Of a stretch of 33,087 bases of DNA, positions 32,692-33,087 are shown piece by piece. The translations under genes and the position numbers were made by a program. The notes below the pieces were generated by a model that had not been told where the DNA came from, ran no database searches, and saw nothing but the letters and a program-made list of their open reading frames with translations. Source of the stretch: JAVXAN01 sp036660495. GTDB taxonomy: Bacteria > Bacillota_I > Bacilli_A > RF39 > UBA660. The stretch is taken from the NCBI GenBank assembly GCA_036660495.1, contig JAVXAN010000005.1, positions 1-33,087 on the forward strand, in the 5' to 3' direction. The first letter of the stretch is position 1. Each line of letters starts with the position of its first letter.

Positions 32692-32700
32692 ATTATATCA
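32692..32700 (-). promoter_or_regulatory. Extended -10 promoter for murG-murB-divIB
   Basis: Minus strand TGATATAAT (32692-32700) matches the extended -10 consensus TGnTATAAT, about 22 nt before murG. The -35 is weak. Confidence 0.5.
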
Positions 32701-32837
32701 TAATTATATGTTTTTAATAAATCAAAAAGAATGTTATTTACAACACTATTTTTACATAAAATACTTGTTAATAATTAATACCATGTTCATCAAATATTTT
32801 TTTAATAAAATAATTATTGTTTTTATATTCCTTTAAA

Positions 32838-32942
32838 TTATTTGCTATTTTTACTAATATTCAAAAGTATTCCCATTGATACCATAGTAATAAGCAAACT
32901 ACTACCTCCATAACTAAGAAAAGGTAATGTCACACCCGACAC
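32838..32942 (-). pseudogene. 3' fragment of an ftsW/spoVE (SEDS family) gene, cut off by an insertion
   Basis: About 34 codons of a SEDS-family C-terminus remain: VSGVTLPFLSYGGSSLL, then a final hydrophobic helix (ITMVSMGILLNISKNSK) and a stop at 32838. GVTLPFLSYGGSS is the most conserved block of FtsW/SpoVE/RodA. The position upstream of murG is that of spoVE in Bacillus. The frame continues to 32984 before a stop, but those codons (such as RGNPYKNTNLK) do not resemble FtsW. The rest of the gene, some 350 residues, is not in the window. Either the gene is interrupted by an integrated element or the contig is misjoined. Confidence 0.75.
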
Positions 32943-32991
32943 ACTTTTGAGATTAGTATTTTTATAGGGGTTACCCCTCCAAGATTAGAAC
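32943..32991. other. Candidate integration junction (att half-site) with a GC-rich inverted repeat
   Basis: Between the FtsW homology and the recombinase stop there are about 49 non-coding bases. They include AGGGG-TTA-CCCCT (32966-32978), an inverted repeat of G and C runs that stands out in this AT-rich window. The location directly 3' of a serine recombinase gene is where its att site is usually found. Confidence 0.5.
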
Positions 32992-33087
32992 TTAATTAAG
33001 TTTTGATCCTATATATGATAATTCTTTAAATCTTAAATATACTTTTATCTCTTTATCCTTTTCATACACAACAATTTTATCAATTAA
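32992..33087 (-). CDS. C-terminus of a probable large serine recombinase (partial, runs off window)
   Basis: An open frame enters from the window edge and ends at 32992. Its 31 residues read LIDKIVVYEKDKEIKVYLRF followed by KELSYIGSKLN. The 'fI.kI.Vy....I.I...F.' pattern is typical of the last strand region of large serine recombinases (the TnpX/SpoIVCA/phage-integrase group). The catalytic N-terminus is outside the window, so the call rests on this short motif plus its position beside a broken gene. Confidence 0.55.
   Translation of the reverse strand, partial: LIDKIVVYEKDKEIKVYLRFKELSYIGSKLN

Noticed and set aside
32768..32862. Alternative frame past the FtsW stop reading ANNLKEYKNNNYFIKKIF...HGINY
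   Set aside because: It could be a frameshifted FtsW tail, but the in-frame ending ISKNSK is a normal SEDS C-terminus. AT-rich sequence easily gives 25-30 open codons.

Overview
The window is AT-rich and almost every gene is on the minus strand. It encodes a low-GC Bacilli-type bacterium with a full cell-wall and division gene set and many endospore genes: yqfC, yqfD, gerE, gerM, spoIIIAH, ylbD, ylbE, ylbF, spoIIGA and sigE. Trp is read from TGG and all housekeeping ORFs are full length under the standard bacterial code, so this is not a code-4 mollicute. Compact operons and missing members of conserved Bacillus clusters suggest a streamlined genome, perhaps from an uncultured gut Bacilli lineage. 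That placement is inference from gene content only.

Layout, left to right. 1-4627 is the yqf/era cluster (rpsU, yqfC, yqfD, a VanZ-family gene, ybeY, two dgkA paralogs, era); phoH and the yqfF-type gene found here in Bacillus are absent. 4650-7000 is a compact peptide-export locus: a C39-peptidase ABC exporter followed by two small precursor genes, both with GxxxG motifs. It looks like an undescribed two-peptide class II bacteriocin system, with no recognisable immunity gene. 7129-8061 is a plus-strand lipid kinase, followed by tRNA-Arg(UCU). 8226-10018 holds gerM, gerE and spoIIIAH; gerE has a good sigma-K-type promoter. 10100-12437 holds two unrecognised coiled-coil proteins. 12533-15965 holds a YfhO-family membrane protein with an apparent late nonsense codon, and a DUF421 protein. 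16038-17785 holds a BIG2-type anchored protein with a tandem two-cysteine repeat, then efp. 17778-20967 holds ldh, rpmG and a class B PBP. 21038-22866 holds a DUF2624-like gene, nfo and a type IV pilin-like gene. An assembly gap (22941-22950) follows. 22951-24425 is rsmD with ylbF, ylbE and ylbD, and 24500-25990 is an unknown gene. 26026-32670 is the division/sporulation block: spoIIGA-sigE, ftsA-ftsZ, divIB, murB and murG.

The right edge is the most striking part. Next to murG, where Bacillus has spoVE/ftsW, only the last ~34 codons of an FtsW/SpoVE-family gene remain (32838-32942). About 50 bp further on is the 3' end of an ORF whose last 31 residues resemble a large serine recombinase C-terminus (32992-33087, running off the window). 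The simplest reading is that a serine-recombinase element is integrated inside the ftsW/spoVE gene. This resembles elements that interrupt sporulation genes and are excised during development.
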